The notes beneath the pieces are model-generated. The model saw nothing but the letters and a program-made list of their open reading frames with translations, made no database searches and was not told where the DNA came from. Positions 9,968 to 20,627 of a stretch of 64,000 bases of DNA are shown here, in pieces. This DNA comes from Datura wrightii (Eukaryota; Streptophyta; Magnoliopsida; Solanales; Solanaceae). The stretch spans positions 98,476,001 through 98,540,000 of the forward strand of contig JASDFA010000010.1 in assembly GCA_035772735.1 (NCBI GenBank). Direction: 5' to 3'. Position 1 is the first letter of the stretch. Every line of letters starts with the position of its first letter. Made by a program: the position numbers and the translations under genes.

Positions 9968-12185
9968 TGTCACAACCCAAGAGTACACCCTGATCGTAGA
10001 CACGGGACAAGGAGCCCCGAGAGACCCCAAGTCAACCCATGGTGTCAGCACAATACTAATTCATTCATAAAAGGCAGAAGACTTAACTTATCAATCATAA
10101 GCTAACTGAAAATCATATCATGAATTGTAAGGAAAGAAAAACCGAAATACATCCATCAATGACAAAATACTACACATAAGTTTGAAAGCCTCTAATCATA
10201 AAAACACCGGTTGAAGGGACAAGACCCCAACTAACCCAAACATTCGAAAAAAATAAGATATTTAAAAGGTTCGAACATGAAGCCCTCAGATCATGAGGAC
10301 TCACCACTGGATATTTAGTGGAACTGAGCACGAACTATGGGACGATACTGAGCCTGCGAACCAGATCCTGAAAATATAGGGGTCAGTACTTGGAAAGTAC
10401 TGAGTATGTAAGGTATGAAAAACAATTCTTAACCACATAAAAGTTATAGGAGTGGGGACATCATGATCATAAAACTGAGACCATAAGTATAGCGTAAGGC
10501 TCAATATTTCCAAAAATATTCATAAACTCGTCAAAGTCATAACATGCGGGGAAAATATTTCATAAATCCTAACTTGAGCCAAAAGAACATAATCATGCAT
10601 ATTTCAAAACCATGAGGAACAATGGGAGATTTCTATAACCGACATACTCCACATGAGCACACATGAAGTCCGACTTGTACGCCTAGTTGGGAGGCCGTTC
10701 ATACCTTGCCAAGGGTATGAACCATGAAGGCGTGATATCATTCATGAAGGCCCCGTAGGGCATAGGGGACAGTCACTGAGGAGGTCCAAAACATGATCCT
10801 ATGGTGGAACGTAGTTCTGAGATTCGGGGCATAACCTAAGCCCGGAACCTACTCCGTGTTAAGTACAACTCCAAAACATGCAACGTGCTCATAACATTCA
10901 TAACATGACATGCATGGCTAGTGAAAACATAGGAATCATGACATACTTGAGAATTCAAATTACTAGCCATGGAATTGGGCCCGTGAGTCGGCCAAAGACA
11001 TAATCCATGAATCATTCACGCTATCTGGGGCGTGGCCCAAAATCTTAATCATGTTTGAAATGCTTAATTCATGCAAAACATGGTCCTAAAAACATGAGAA
11101 ATAGAAAACTTGAAGATATGCTTTAAATTCAAAAATTCATATCGTGCTTGCGGAATCATTATGAACATAAATTTTACTACAAATCCCACAAAATTGGACA
11201 TCCATACTATTAGGGTCTTAAATCAGGTACTATAAATGTATACAAGTAAAATCAGCCCAAACACTTCAAAACCCACAATTGAAATACAATACCAGAAGCT
11301 CATGTAAACTTTTGAGGAATCATGCAAACAGGGTTAAGACCCAAAAGAATTTTGCAAGTTAAACATAGGAAATGGGAAGAAATGGGAATGGGTAGGGACT
11401 AAATTACCCTTTCAAACCCCACATACGTGGAAATTTCGAGTCTCCCAACTTCCTTGAAAACCCCAGGTAGATTCTTGAAGAAGTTTTGAGAAGACACTTG
11501 AATTCCCTTTTCTCCTTCCTTTATAATCTTATATGAATAGAAATGAAGTTTTTAGGAATCATTCCCCTTTAAAAGACCTGGTCCCGACCTCAAAACGACG
11601 CAGTTTAGGTCTTAGGAGGGTAGGAAATTATGAGAAGGCCCTTACTAATTTGAAGTAAATAACTGTCAAGTGACCCTAATGGGCGACCTGACGATTCGTT
11701 TCCAAGAGCGATGGGTTGTCTGGTCTTTTCATCAAGTCCACTGGAAATTTTCCTTTGTCTCTTAATGGAGGACATGACGACTCATCCCCAGGTGATACGA
11801 CTCCTTACGCCCTTTCGTGAAGTACACTGCCTCGTTGTTCAAGAAGATTGACTTGGATTGGTAACAAGCCTCCTAATGGGTCGTTAGGACTGTCGACGAC
11901 TCGTTAGTTAGCATCCTTTAAGTACACTGGATAGGCCTTAGTATCATACTCTAGGACCACCCCACGACTGACATGACAACTCGTGGTGTCTGAGCACGAG
12001 TCGTTACATCGCCCGTGGGGACCCTAAGTCCCTTATCATCCCAAGCCTTCCCCACGAGTTACTTGAAGACTCGTTTGGCCTCCTCTCGAGTTGTTAAGTG
12101 ACCCGTTCTGCAACTGCTGTAACATTTTCCAGTTTTTCTCCTGATTCACTTCCTGACCTGATCCTTGGGTTCTCGGGGTATAACA
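9968..12185 (-). repeat. 3' LTR of gypsy-1
   Basis: On the plus strand it runs from TGTCACAACCC to GGGGTATAACA, 2218 bp. It matches 50961-53174 (3' LTR of gypsy-2) and, in part, the 5' LTR fragments 16609-17115 and 58233-59339. No reading frame in it is believable. The second half (about 11690-12110) contains repeated CGACTCGT/ACGAGTCGT words. Confidence 0.9.
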
Positions 12186-12201
12186 ATATCTCCCCCTTGG
12201 G
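12186..12201 (-). other. Polypurine tract of gypsy-1
   Basis: On the minus strand CCCAAGGGGGAGATAT immediately precedes the 3' LTR opening TGTTATACC. gypsy-2 has the equivalent at 53175-53190. This is the plus-strand priming site for reverse transcription. Confidence 0.85.
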
Positions 12202-12253
12202 AACATTCTTCCTCGAATGTTAGAAACAAGCAGAAAACCCAGAAACAAACAAT

Positions 12254-12256
<3 letters not shown>

Positions 12257-12308
<52 letters not shown>
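12257..12308. repeat. (TA)26 microsatellite
   Basis: An uninterrupted run of 52 bases of TA lies just inside the 3' LTR of gypsy-1. The equivalent tract in copy 2 is only 14 bases (53246-53259), so it expanded or contracted after the block duplication. Confidence 0.95.
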
Positions 12309-12309
<1 letters not shown>

Positions 12310-12479
12310 GCTAATCATTGATATTCAAGCCGAAAACTGACGGAACGACTACCCCCGAAGAGAACCACATAGCTTGTGAGAGTTCAGACATCACATACAT
12401 ATATCATATCATAAAAAAAACTTATTCACATGAATAGAACATGAAAAACTGATTAGAGGTTTATGGTAAAAATTTGATA

Positions 12480-13410
12480 CCTCAAACTGAAGCTGAGTCG
12501 GTAGGGAACAAATGGGGGTATTTAGCCATCATATCTGCTTTGGCCTCCCATGTGGCTCCCTCAAAATGTTGATTCCTCCATAACACCTTTGATGAAATGT
12601 TGTGCTAAGCTTGACTTGAGTACCAAGTCCCTTTATAAAAGACCTCCAGAACTGAGAGGTGAACTGCGTACCTCTATCTGATATAATGGACAAGGTAACT
12701 CCATGCAAACTAACCAACTCTCAGATGTAACACTTTGCATAATCTTCTACCAAATCGCTAGTTTTGACCGGTAGGAAATGAGCATCCTTGGTCAACCTGT
12801 CCACAAAAACCCAGATGGGGTCATGCTGTCTACGAGTGCGGGGCAAACCTGTCACAAAGTCCATGTTAATATCTTCCCACTTCCATGATGTCTTGAAGTA
12901 CGCTCCCTTGTGTCTGATGCTCGACTTTCATCTATTGGCAATTCGGGCAGTTGGCTACAAATTCTGCAATATCCCTCTTCATGCCATTCCACTAGTAGAT
13001 TTCATGCAAGGCATGATACATTTTGGTGGCACCTTGGTGGATAGAATATCTAGATCCGTAAGCCTCATGCAACAACCAACGCCTTAAATCCCCCACGTTC
13101 GGAATACATAAGCGATCCTAGTACCAAAGCACACCATCTCCCCCTTTGGAGAAAACTTCTATTTATTGACTTTGAACAGTTTCTTTCAACTTTACCAATA
13201 TTGGGTCCTCGTCTTGGTTAGCTTTTACCTATGTTACCAAGGATGACTCTGACCCATTCTTAACTACTACCCCACCATCAGTCGAGCTGACTAGTCACCC
13301 AACCGTGCAAGTCGATGTACCTCCTTTACCGGCTCCTTCCTGTCTTCACTCACATGTGACACACTTCCCATAGAAAGTGTACTAAGGGCGTCTACTACCA
13401 CGGTGGCCTT
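12480..13410 (-). pseudogene. Integrase of gypsy-1, with internal deletion
   Basis: On the minus strand the first catalytic region (NMDFVTGLP, near 12860) and the second (IISDRGTQFTSQFW, near 12670) are readable. The sequence then jumps at 12590/12591 to the C-terminal end. Compared with gypsy-2, 676 bp (53544-54219) are missing. The deletion removes the third catalytic residue (E), the GPF/Y-like module and most of the chromodomain. Stops and frameshifts occur as well. It cannot be active. Confidence 0.8.
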
Positions 13411-13419
13411 ACCCATGTG

Positions 13420-13800
13420 GTAAAGGATACTCATGTCCTAGTCCTTAAGTAGCTCTAACCACCTCCGTTGCTGAAGATTTAGTTCCTTCTGTGTGAACAC
13501 ATATTGTAAACTCTTGTGATATATGTATATATCTACATGAGTCCCATACAAGTAGTATCACCATATCTTCAAAGCAACTACCACCGCGGCCAACTCAAGA
13601 TCATGGGTCGGGTAGTTCTTCTCATGAGTTTTTAACTACTTGGAAGCATATGCTACAACTATCCCGTGCTACATCAATACACATCCCAGTCCGACCCTCG
13701 AAGCATCACAATATACAATGAAGCCATCGGCACCCTTCGGTAAAGTCAACACCGGTGCGGAAGTGAGTCTGGCCTTCAATTCCTAGAAGCTCATATCACA
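13420..13800 (-). pseudogene. RNase H region of gypsy-1, degenerate
   Basis: Codons for the LTR-element RNase H can be read on the minus strand in broken frames: a DASRVGLGCVL-like start, YASK and LKNH, DLELAAVVVAL, and LQYVFTQKELNLQQRRW. Several in-frame stops are present. The gypsy-2 copy (54932-55440) retains 86 codons open across the last part. Confidence 0.7.
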
Positions 13801-13812
13801 AGCCTCCGACCA

Positions 13813-14760
13813 TTAGAACTTCACCTTTTTCTGAGTCAATCTTGTCAATGGGGATACAACGGACGAGAAACCTTCCACGATCCTCCGATAGTAACCTGCT
13901 AAGCTCAAAATGCTTCTAATCTCCGAAGGCTTTACTGGTCTAGGCCAGTTCTTTATTGCCTCTATTTTCTGGGAGTCCACCCATATACCTTCGCTTGACA
14001 CTACATGCCCTAAGAATGCAACTGATTTAAGCCAGAATTCACATTTACCAAACTTGGCGTATAACTCGTTGTCTTTGTGGCTCTAGAGTGCTACCCTCAG
14101 GCGTGCAGCACGCTCCTCCTCGCTCCGAGAGTAAATCAATATGTCTTCAATGAACACGATCATGGACATATCCAAGCATGCCTTAAATACCCTGTTCATC
14201 AATTCCATAAAAGCTGTAGAGGCATTGGTTAGCACAAAAGACATAAAAACGAATTCATAATGGCCATACCGGGTTCTAAAAGAGATCTTTGGGATGTCGT
14301 TCTCCCAAACCCTGAGCTGGTGATACCCATACCTGAGATCTATCATAGAGAAGTATTTGGCACCCTGAAGCAGGTCGAATAAGTCATCAATCCGGGGTAA
14401 AGGGTATTTATTCTTGATGGTGACCTTCTTAAACTTTCTATAGTCAATACACATACCTAGGTAACCATCGTTCCTCCGGACGAACAACACTGGGGTACCC
14501 CCATGGGGACTTACTCGGTCTAATGAAACCCTTATCTAGCAAATCCTTAAACTACCCCTTTAACTCTTTTAATTCTGCTGCGGCCATAAGGTAAGGAGGG
14601 ATTGATATGGGTTGCGTGTTAGGAAATAGATCAATTTCAAAATCATTCTCCCTCTCAGGAGGAACACCTAGTAGGTCATCTGCAAATACCTCAAGAAATT
14701 CACACACCACCGGGACTGACTGATTAGTCAAGGTCTCAGACGTGACATCCTTAACCCTAA
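13813..14760 (-). pseudogene. Reverse transcriptase of gypsy-1, degenerate
   Basis: Readable pieces on the minus strand are MISKGCIYHLVRV and FPNTQPISIPPYLMA (14552-14791), then LFVRRNDGYLGMCIDYRKFKK and YPLPRIDDLFDLLQGAKYFS (14490-14083). RSILSLAGYYRRIVEGF (14001-13813) closes the domain. The catalytic box reads FIED (near 14143) where the family, gypsy-2 and gypsy-P have FIDD, so a catalytic aspartate is replaced by glutamate. A frameshift (near 14500) and stops (near 14082 and 14550) break the frame. Confidence 0.85.
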
Positions 14761-15240
14761 CCAAGTGGTAAATACAACCCTTGGAAATCATTTTTCTGAC
14801 CTTGATATAGGAGATAAAGTGACCTACAGGTACCGCTAAACCACCCCTCCATTCTAAATTGATTCACTAGGAAACCGAAACTCCACTTCCCAGCTCTACG
14901 GTTAACAGAAGCATAACATACAAACAACCAATCTATGCCTAAGATGATGTCAAAATCAGTCATAGCCAATTCTACTAAGTCTGCGGAGGTAACCTTATGT
15001 AATACTGTAATGGGGAAACCTCTATATACCTGCCTCGCTACGACTGAATCACCAACCAGGGTAGAGACAGAAAATGGTTCGGACAAGATTTCAGGACTGA
15101 CTCCAAAGTAACTAGCAATGTAAGGTGTCACAAAAGATATTTTGTCCCCCGAATCTAATAAAGCATAAGCATCAATATGATAAACTCGCAACATACCCAT
15201 AACCACATTGGGAGAAATCTCCTGCTCCAGTCGAGAGCCC
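14757..15240 (-). pseudogene. Retropepsin of gypsy-1
   Basis: A 149-codon open segment (15206-14757) carries ALLDSGDKISFVTP with an intact D-S-G active site. It also has the family phrase FDIILGIDWL before the link to RT. In gypsy-2 this ILGID segment is deleted and the active site reads DPG. Frames on either side are broken, so the segment is not part of a working polyprotein. Confidence 0.8.
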
Positions 15241-15369
15241 AGTGCATAAAATCGGTTCTGGCGCTAGCTGCCAGCTGAGCCAGTCGGAGCACCCTGCTGA
15301 GCGTGATTTGCTACTAGGACAGCTTAACTAGCTACTGAAGTGCGGGCTCCACAACCCCCTGACCTACCT

Positions 15370-16411
15370 GCGGGGCAATCCCTATGTCTTTGTCTGGGTT
15401 TGCCACACCCGAAACAAGCGTCTGAGCCCACCAAACATTTCCTCAGGTGGTTCTTGCCATAGGTAGCACAAGATGGGAATGTGCGCTTTGTGTGCATGCT
15501 GTTTTGACTCCTCGAACCTGAGGCCCTGCTCCTCTGGTCGTCCAGTGGCCTGGATGGTAGCAGGCTGAAGATGGTGCTGGTGCAGTGGACCTGCTGGTGA
15601 AATTCACCCCTTGGTTTAGGTTGGGAGAACCTGTGGCTACCAGTTGTAGCCCTCTTGGCCTCTCTCTACCACATATGAGCTGCTTCCATCTGCTGAGAAT
15701 AGAGGACTATCCATTGGTAGTCCATATCCTGATGTAGCATGGTTGTTCTGTAGTCTTTGTCCTGCTCGCCTGCGCCCTTTGGTCCATCACTAACTCCGGG
15801 GCATATTTTGATAGGCAAGTGAATTCATGTGAATATTCTAGCACCATCATCTTTCCTTGCTTAAGGTTTACAAACTCAGTTGCGTTAAGTTCCCTCATCT
15901 CCCGAGGGAAGAACCAATTGAGAAAGGCTATGCGGAACTCATCCGAGCTGATAGGGCCCGCTCCCGCTGCCCTTCTATCCCTCCATTGATTGAACCAAAT
16001 GTAAGCGACCTCCTTCAGCTGATAAGAGGCCAAATCAACACATTCCTCACTTGTCACTCCCATGACCTGAGTGACCTTCAAAATCCCTTTGATGAACTCG
16101 TGCGGATCCTCGTCCACCTTTTCCCCTGTGAACTCGGGAAGGTTCATCCTTAGAAAGTCTCTGACCCGGGCCACCACTGCATTGTCGTTCTAAGGAACAT
16201 GTGCAACAACCTGCTATTTGACCTGAGCGATCAAGGCATGCGCCAGCTTTTGAATATCCGCTCGAAACTCGGCATGGGCAGTTGGCTCGGGTGCCTGGGG
16301 CTCCTGAACAGGTGGGTCTTGCTGATGTCCATCATCATTGCCACCCCCGTAGCCTTCATCATTTCTGTTCCTCCTTTTGATTATCCTTCTGGGAGCCATA
16401 AGTTTCTGCAA
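15370..16411 (-). pseudogene. gag: gag of gypsy-1, degenerate
   Basis: The start is the ATG at 16399 (MAPRRIIKRRNRND); an in-frame ATG four codons upstream is also possible. The frame breaks near 16200. The capsid-like Retrotrans_gag core is open at 16177-15707: DFLRMNLPEFTGEKVDEDPHEF, then YQLKEVAYIWFNQW and EFTCLSKYAPELV. A zinc-knuckle remnant (C-FG-C-GK...RDC) is readable near 15380-15430. Gag would build the virus-like particle. Confidence 0.8.
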
Positions 16412-16592
16412 TCACGAAATGCACGAATTAGAAAGAGGGAGAGATTTTGACCGCTTTACATAGTCATGAAAGAAGGGAAACTTTCCTAAAACGTTCAGTA
16501 GCCTCTTCGTCATAAGTGTGGCGCGCTTCACACCCATGACAAAGACTCTACCTAACGTGGTTTTAAGAATCCCTAGGAAACATCTAAACCTG

Positions 16593-16604
16593 GCTCTGTT
16601 ACCA
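16593..16604 (-). other. Primer binding site of gypsy-1 (initiator tRNA-Met type)
   Basis: On the minus strand TGGTAACAGAGC lies four bases after the LTR end. It matches the tRNA-iMet complement TGGTATCAGAGC with one change. gypsy-2 has TGGTATTAGAGC (58228-58217) and gypsy-P the perfect form (25235-25246). Confidence 0.9.
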
Positions 16605-16608
16605 AGTT

Positions 16609-17115
16609 TGTCACGACCCAAGAATACACCCTGATCGTAGACACGGGACAAGGAACCCCGAGAGACCCCAAGTCAACCCATGGAGTGAGCACAATACTAA
16701 TTCATTCATAAAAGACAGAAGACTTAACTTATCAATCATAAGCTAACTGAAAATCGTATCTGAAATGTAAGGAACCCAAATCGAAATACATCCAACAATG
16801 ACAAAATACTACACATAAGTCTGAAATCCTCTAATCATAAAAATACGGGTTGAAGGGACAAGACCCCAACTAACCCAAACATTCGGAAAACATAATATAA
16901 TTTAACAAGTCCGAACATGAATCCCTGGGATCATGAGGACTCAACACTGGAGATTTAGTGGAACTGAGCATGAACTAGGGACAATACTGATCCTGCAAAC
17001 CAGATCCTAAAAATATAGGGGTCACTTCTTGGAAATTACTGAGTATGTAAGGTATACAAAACAACGCTTAACAACATAAAAGTTATAGGAGCGGGGACAT
17101 CATGATCATAAAACT
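16609..17115 (-). repeat. Truncated 5' LTR of gypsy-1
   Basis: Only the 507 bp next to the primer site remain of an LTR of about 2.2 kb. Similarity to 9968-10475 ends abruptly after ATAAAACT. In copy 2 the same LTR continues to 59339, so the truncation in copy 1 is separate and later than the duplication, or the duplication ended here. Confidence 0.85.
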
Positions 17116-17263
17116 ACGACTCACCGGTTAAATCACCTACAGGTGCTTGAACTTGCTGGATTGAGGAGTAAAGGAATTGGTGAATCGCGAATGAAGGCCA
17201 GCATATTGGCAAAGGTGTCATTGAATGGTCTTGGAAAATTACTGGAAGGGAATAAATGATGGA
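17116..17263. other. Orphan junction segment between gypsy-1 and element N
   Basis: These 148 bp match neither the gypsy LTR on the left nor the N LTR on the right. They also do not match the left part of the element C LTR that should flank N if the insertion were undisturbed. The segment may be filler DNA or a scrap of another repeat captured at a rearrangement breakpoint. Confidence 0.6.
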
Positions 17264-18665
17264 TGGGTATATAGCCACACGCAAGTGCACGTGGTCGAAC
17301 AAGTAGTAAAGTGGCTCAAGTAAGCCAAGTATTGATCCCACATGGACTGGACTAAAGTAACAATCTAGTCAAGTGTCAATGAACTTTAACTCTAAAATGC
17401 AGACAACAGTGTGAAGAACAGATGTTGATAGTTTGTTTCCTAATTTTATACTAAGTCTAAAATGAATATACAATTTGAGTCTGAACTATAAGTGTGAGCA
17501 TGCTGAGGCTAAAATGAACATGTAGAGAAATAAATTATCGATACAATTTAATTAATCTTTCCTCCGGTTGCTAGTCAAGAATTATTGCCTATGGATTAAA
17601 ACTCTCGTATTTAATCCAACTTAAGAATCATGAACCTTCCACCTACATCTCTGTGATAAAAAGAAATTCATGTTCTAGCCATAAAAAACCGATTCCTTAA
17701 TTGACTAATACGACTTTCAGGTATATCTCTATCCTGAAGGTAAATCAATTCTCAATTTTCCCAAACTAAGAAAAGATCATATCCTATCAATTCACAACTT
17801 TCCAATTTCTTGCTCTCTCGACTGAAACCGGACTTTTTAGATATACATTAACGTTGGCCACACATTAACGCAGTAAGAACAAGAATCAATAGAAAAACCA
17901 TGGAAGAAAAGATGAAAAACCAATTTATCAATAATTACATTTCAATACAATTGTTCTTAACCTCAGCAAGAAGAGGATTTAGCTACTCATTTGTGGATTA
18001 AACATCGTTAAATGAATGTTAATCATACAAGCAATTGAAATAAAGAAGAAGGAGATAGAGAAAAACCCTGAGATTTTCGTCCCCTCAACTGCCTGTAACC
18101 CACGTTCTTGCTCAACCAAGTCAGAATTATTAAAAAAAAACCTCAGTGTTCTATTTATACTAGTGGAAATTTTCCCGGGATAACAAGCAACGTGTCATGG
18201 AGTGCATCGCGGAGCACTGCCTCCGTGACACGCCACCAACACGGACCCTTACTGGAATTCAGATGTCCAAGTATTAAGGCCCAACGTGGCACGACATGCA
18301 ACGCAGGGCTAGGCCAACGTGCCACGGCCCCAACGCGCACCTTCACTGGAATTTGGCAAAAATTCCATATCTAGGCAGAAGGCATCCGCGATGGCAGCGT
18401 AACACGGCTCCATCGCGGAGCCCCTTTAATTCATACTGTCCTTGGCCTTTTCCTTTCTTGCTTCCGAGTCTACTCCCGATTTCTCCCAACATGCATTTTA
18501 GCTTCCCAAAATTATATTTCTCCTACAAAACAATGCTAATCATGTTGGTTAGTATAAATTCACATTTTATTACAAATCACATGAGAATGTATAAACATCA
18601 ATAGATAAACAAGGCAAAATGACACAATTGAGTATCACTTGGGCATATAAATTTGCCCAAGATCA
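17264..18665 (-). repeat. 3' LTR of element N (left copy)
   Basis: From TGGGTATATAG at 17264 it matches the right copy starting at 21812. The first 14 bases of the right LTR (21798-21811) are missing here. It ends GCCCAAGATCA at 18665. It contains paired GC-rich inverted repeats: CGTGTCATGGAG / CTCCGTGACACG (about 18191-18232) and CGTGGCACG / CGTGCCACG (about 18284-18325). Position 18350-18354 (AATTT) is the undisturbed equivalent of the gypsy-P insertion site. Confidence 0.85.
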
Positions 18666-18680
18666 CTTACCCCACACTTA
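18666..18680 (-). other. Polypurine tract of element N
   Basis: On the minus strand TAAGTGTGGGGTAAG directly precedes TGATCTTGGGC, the start of the LTR. The AAGTGTGGGG core is typical of Athila/Tat-type elements. This sets the strand of N. Confidence 0.8.
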
Positions 18681-20570
18681 AATTCTTGTTCGTCCTCGAA
18701 CAAACCTTTTACATCTCATGCACATGAAGACTTACACATAGCTAATTTTAGCAAGACAATTCAAGCTACGGCTACAATGACTGTTTAAGATAGCAAGCTA
18801 AAAATAGAGCATGCACGATTTAATCATTGAAATGAAATACAATTATGTTAAGACTTCCTAACCTCAAGAATTGACTCTCTATCTTAGCAAACTCATGCAA
18901 ATCAACTGATCAAGAAATCCAACATGAATTATATCCTTTATTAAACATGTGCCCTCACAACAAGAGAGTTACCCATTTTCACAGGTAAATTTTTAAATCA
19001 CAACATATATGGGTAAATGAATAGAATTACGCTCACTCTCACAAAGAATTCACATGCATCATGTAATGACCCATAAGCTTGCCCTTAGTGTTTTACTCCA
19101 CTAATTTAAGGGTGTTTGAACGTAAGATCAAGTAGGAATTAATGGGTTGTAATGTAAGCTAAGGGACGGGTAGGTACTATTCTGGCCAGTAATAGTGACT
19201 ATCTCCCCCAAGCGCTTTTAATACATCTAACATTCATTAAGGACATCTCTTTTCTCACTTCCTCCTCATTCTTTTCAATCCTGAATTTTCTCTTCTTGTT
19301 CCCATTTCTTTAAGCACACTCAGCTTAGTAGTAAGGAGTACTTAAGCAAAAAAAAAAAATTTCTCATTCATTTATTTTGTTACTCCCCACTAATAATCAA
19401 CCATTTTTACACAAGTGCACCTTTGTCCTTTTCTCAACTTTCACAACTTGTACTTTTCCTTCTTTTTCACGCTTCTCACTCCTTCACTCTTTGGAATTTT
19501 TTCACTTAAGTGCTTAGGAGTTTTGGATCAAATTCAAGGCTAATGAAAGAAAAAGGATTAAGCTTATGTTGTAGCTATCAAAGAATAGGCTCAAGGCTCA
19601 AGGCTCAATGGGGCTAACTAGGATTAAATATTCACGGTAGGTAAAGTGAGGGATAACATTTAGGTTCATTCAAAGAAATGCCTAAACCATCTCCTACAAT
19701 TCACATCCTTCATTTTGTTTTATATACACACCAGGCAAGTTCTAGACATTCCACAATAGCATGGAATATTCGAAAAACTTACACTCACAGCACATGCTCA
19801 ATTCAAGACACATTCTGCAGACTCTTAACTCAGCTAATCACAAGAATTCAAAATTAAGCTTCAATCACATTGAGTCAAATTCAAGAGCCTAAGTGTCTCA
19901 CACAAAGTTATACACTTCTTACATGCTTCAACACTAACCACACTTGTATCTTACAATCATGCATAGCACATAACAAGAACACCAAGCCATCAATTAGCTA
20001 CGGGTTCAAAAACCAACCTACTGACTAATTTTCCTCAAGACGGTCGTCATCCATCCATCGTCGGAAACAGTCTCTAACTATGACTAAAAACATTATATAC
20101 AGACAAAGAAAAATTTTTATTCTTCGGTTCAAAGACCCCCCGTCGGAAAAGAACCGAAAAGAAAAACCAACGGGTGATGAAGTCATGCTTGTTTGAAAGA
20201 AAAAAAAAATTCAAATATTTCTCACAAGCATTACATTCACCAAAAATCGTTAAGCACCAAAAAATTTTAAAATTTTCCTCACCCCACACTTGAATCATGC
20301 TATGTCCCCATAACATCAACTTAACATTTAAAGAGGGTGAGAAATACTCCTTGAGGGCTTTAGGCCTAGCTAACAGCATGCATTTCTTCAACTTTGCACA
20401 AGTGGGTGTTTGACCCCACACTTTTTCTCTTCCATGCTTGTTAGCTTCCTTCTCCACGGGTACTCAGACTTCCCCTCCATCTGTGATTAACTTTCCACCA
20501 AAACAACACAAGATGAAAAATAAATAAAATCAATTTAAATGCAATAAATTAAAATGGTACTCATGGTACC
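18681..20570 (-). other. Long non-coding 3' region of element N
   Basis: Nearly 1.9 kb of AT-rich sequence separates the hairpin motif from the polypurine tract. A 127-codon open frame (20074-20457, minus) lies here but has poor composition for a protein and no recognised motif. In elements B, C and D this zone holds the third ORF; N shows no trace of it. Confidence 0.6.
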
Positions 20571-20619
20571 CTTGGGTTGCCTCCCAAGAAGCGCCTAATT
20601 TTATGTCGCGACACGACGT
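20571..20619 (-). other. Two-hairpin motif of element N
   Basis: On the minus strand CGTCGTGTCGCGAC (stem GTCG/CGAC) is followed by a spacer with GGCGCTT and then by CTTGGG-AGGCAA-CCCAAG, a perfect 6-bp stem. It begins nine bases after the stop codon of the 239-codon ORF. Equivalents are at 6011, 38260, 47009 and 63911. Compared with element D the second stem differs at two paired positions and both remain paired. Confidence 0.75.
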
Positions 20620-20627
20620 ATCAAGTT

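Larger units (their letters stand above)
1..17115. repeat. Composite block, copy 1 of a long direct duplication
   Basis: This stretch matches 40980-58739 almost base for base at the few-percent level. It contains the same series in both copies: Athila-like 3' end, its 3' LTR, a truncated LTR of element B, gag, third ORF, and a minus-strand gypsy element inserted at the same base of the B LTR. Shared junctions between unrelated elements show duplication of an already assembled block rather than independent insertions. The left end lies outside the window. The offset is about 40.95-40.98 kb up to position 12590 and about 41.63 kb beyond it, because copy 1 lacks 676 bp of the gypsy integrase. 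Confidence 0.9.
9968..17115 (-). mobile_element. gypsy-1: minus-strand Tekay/Del-type element, 5' LTR truncated
   Basis: Read on the minus strand: a 5' LTR fragment (17115-16609), primer site for initiator tRNA-Met (16604-16593), gag, protease, RT, RNase H, integrase, polypurine tract (12201-12186), and full 3' LTR (12185-9968). The LTR opens TGTTATACCCCG and closes TGTGACA. It sits inside the 3' LTR of B1. The equivalent element in copy 2 is gypsy-2 (50961-59339). All coding domains are broken. Confidence 0.9.

Noticed and set aside
12257..12308. Regular repeat resembling an array
   Set aside because: Simple TA dinucleotide repeat with no spacers; there is no CRISPR in the window.
17252..17263. 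Possible target duplication of element N
   Set aside because: The sequence left of N does not match the bases right of 33170, and the LTR end on the left is eroded, so no duplication can be claimed.
20074..20457. 127-codon minus-strand frame in element N
   Set aside because: Low-complexity, Phe-rich end and no motif; it follows the hairpin motif in a zone that is non-coding. Kept only as a note.
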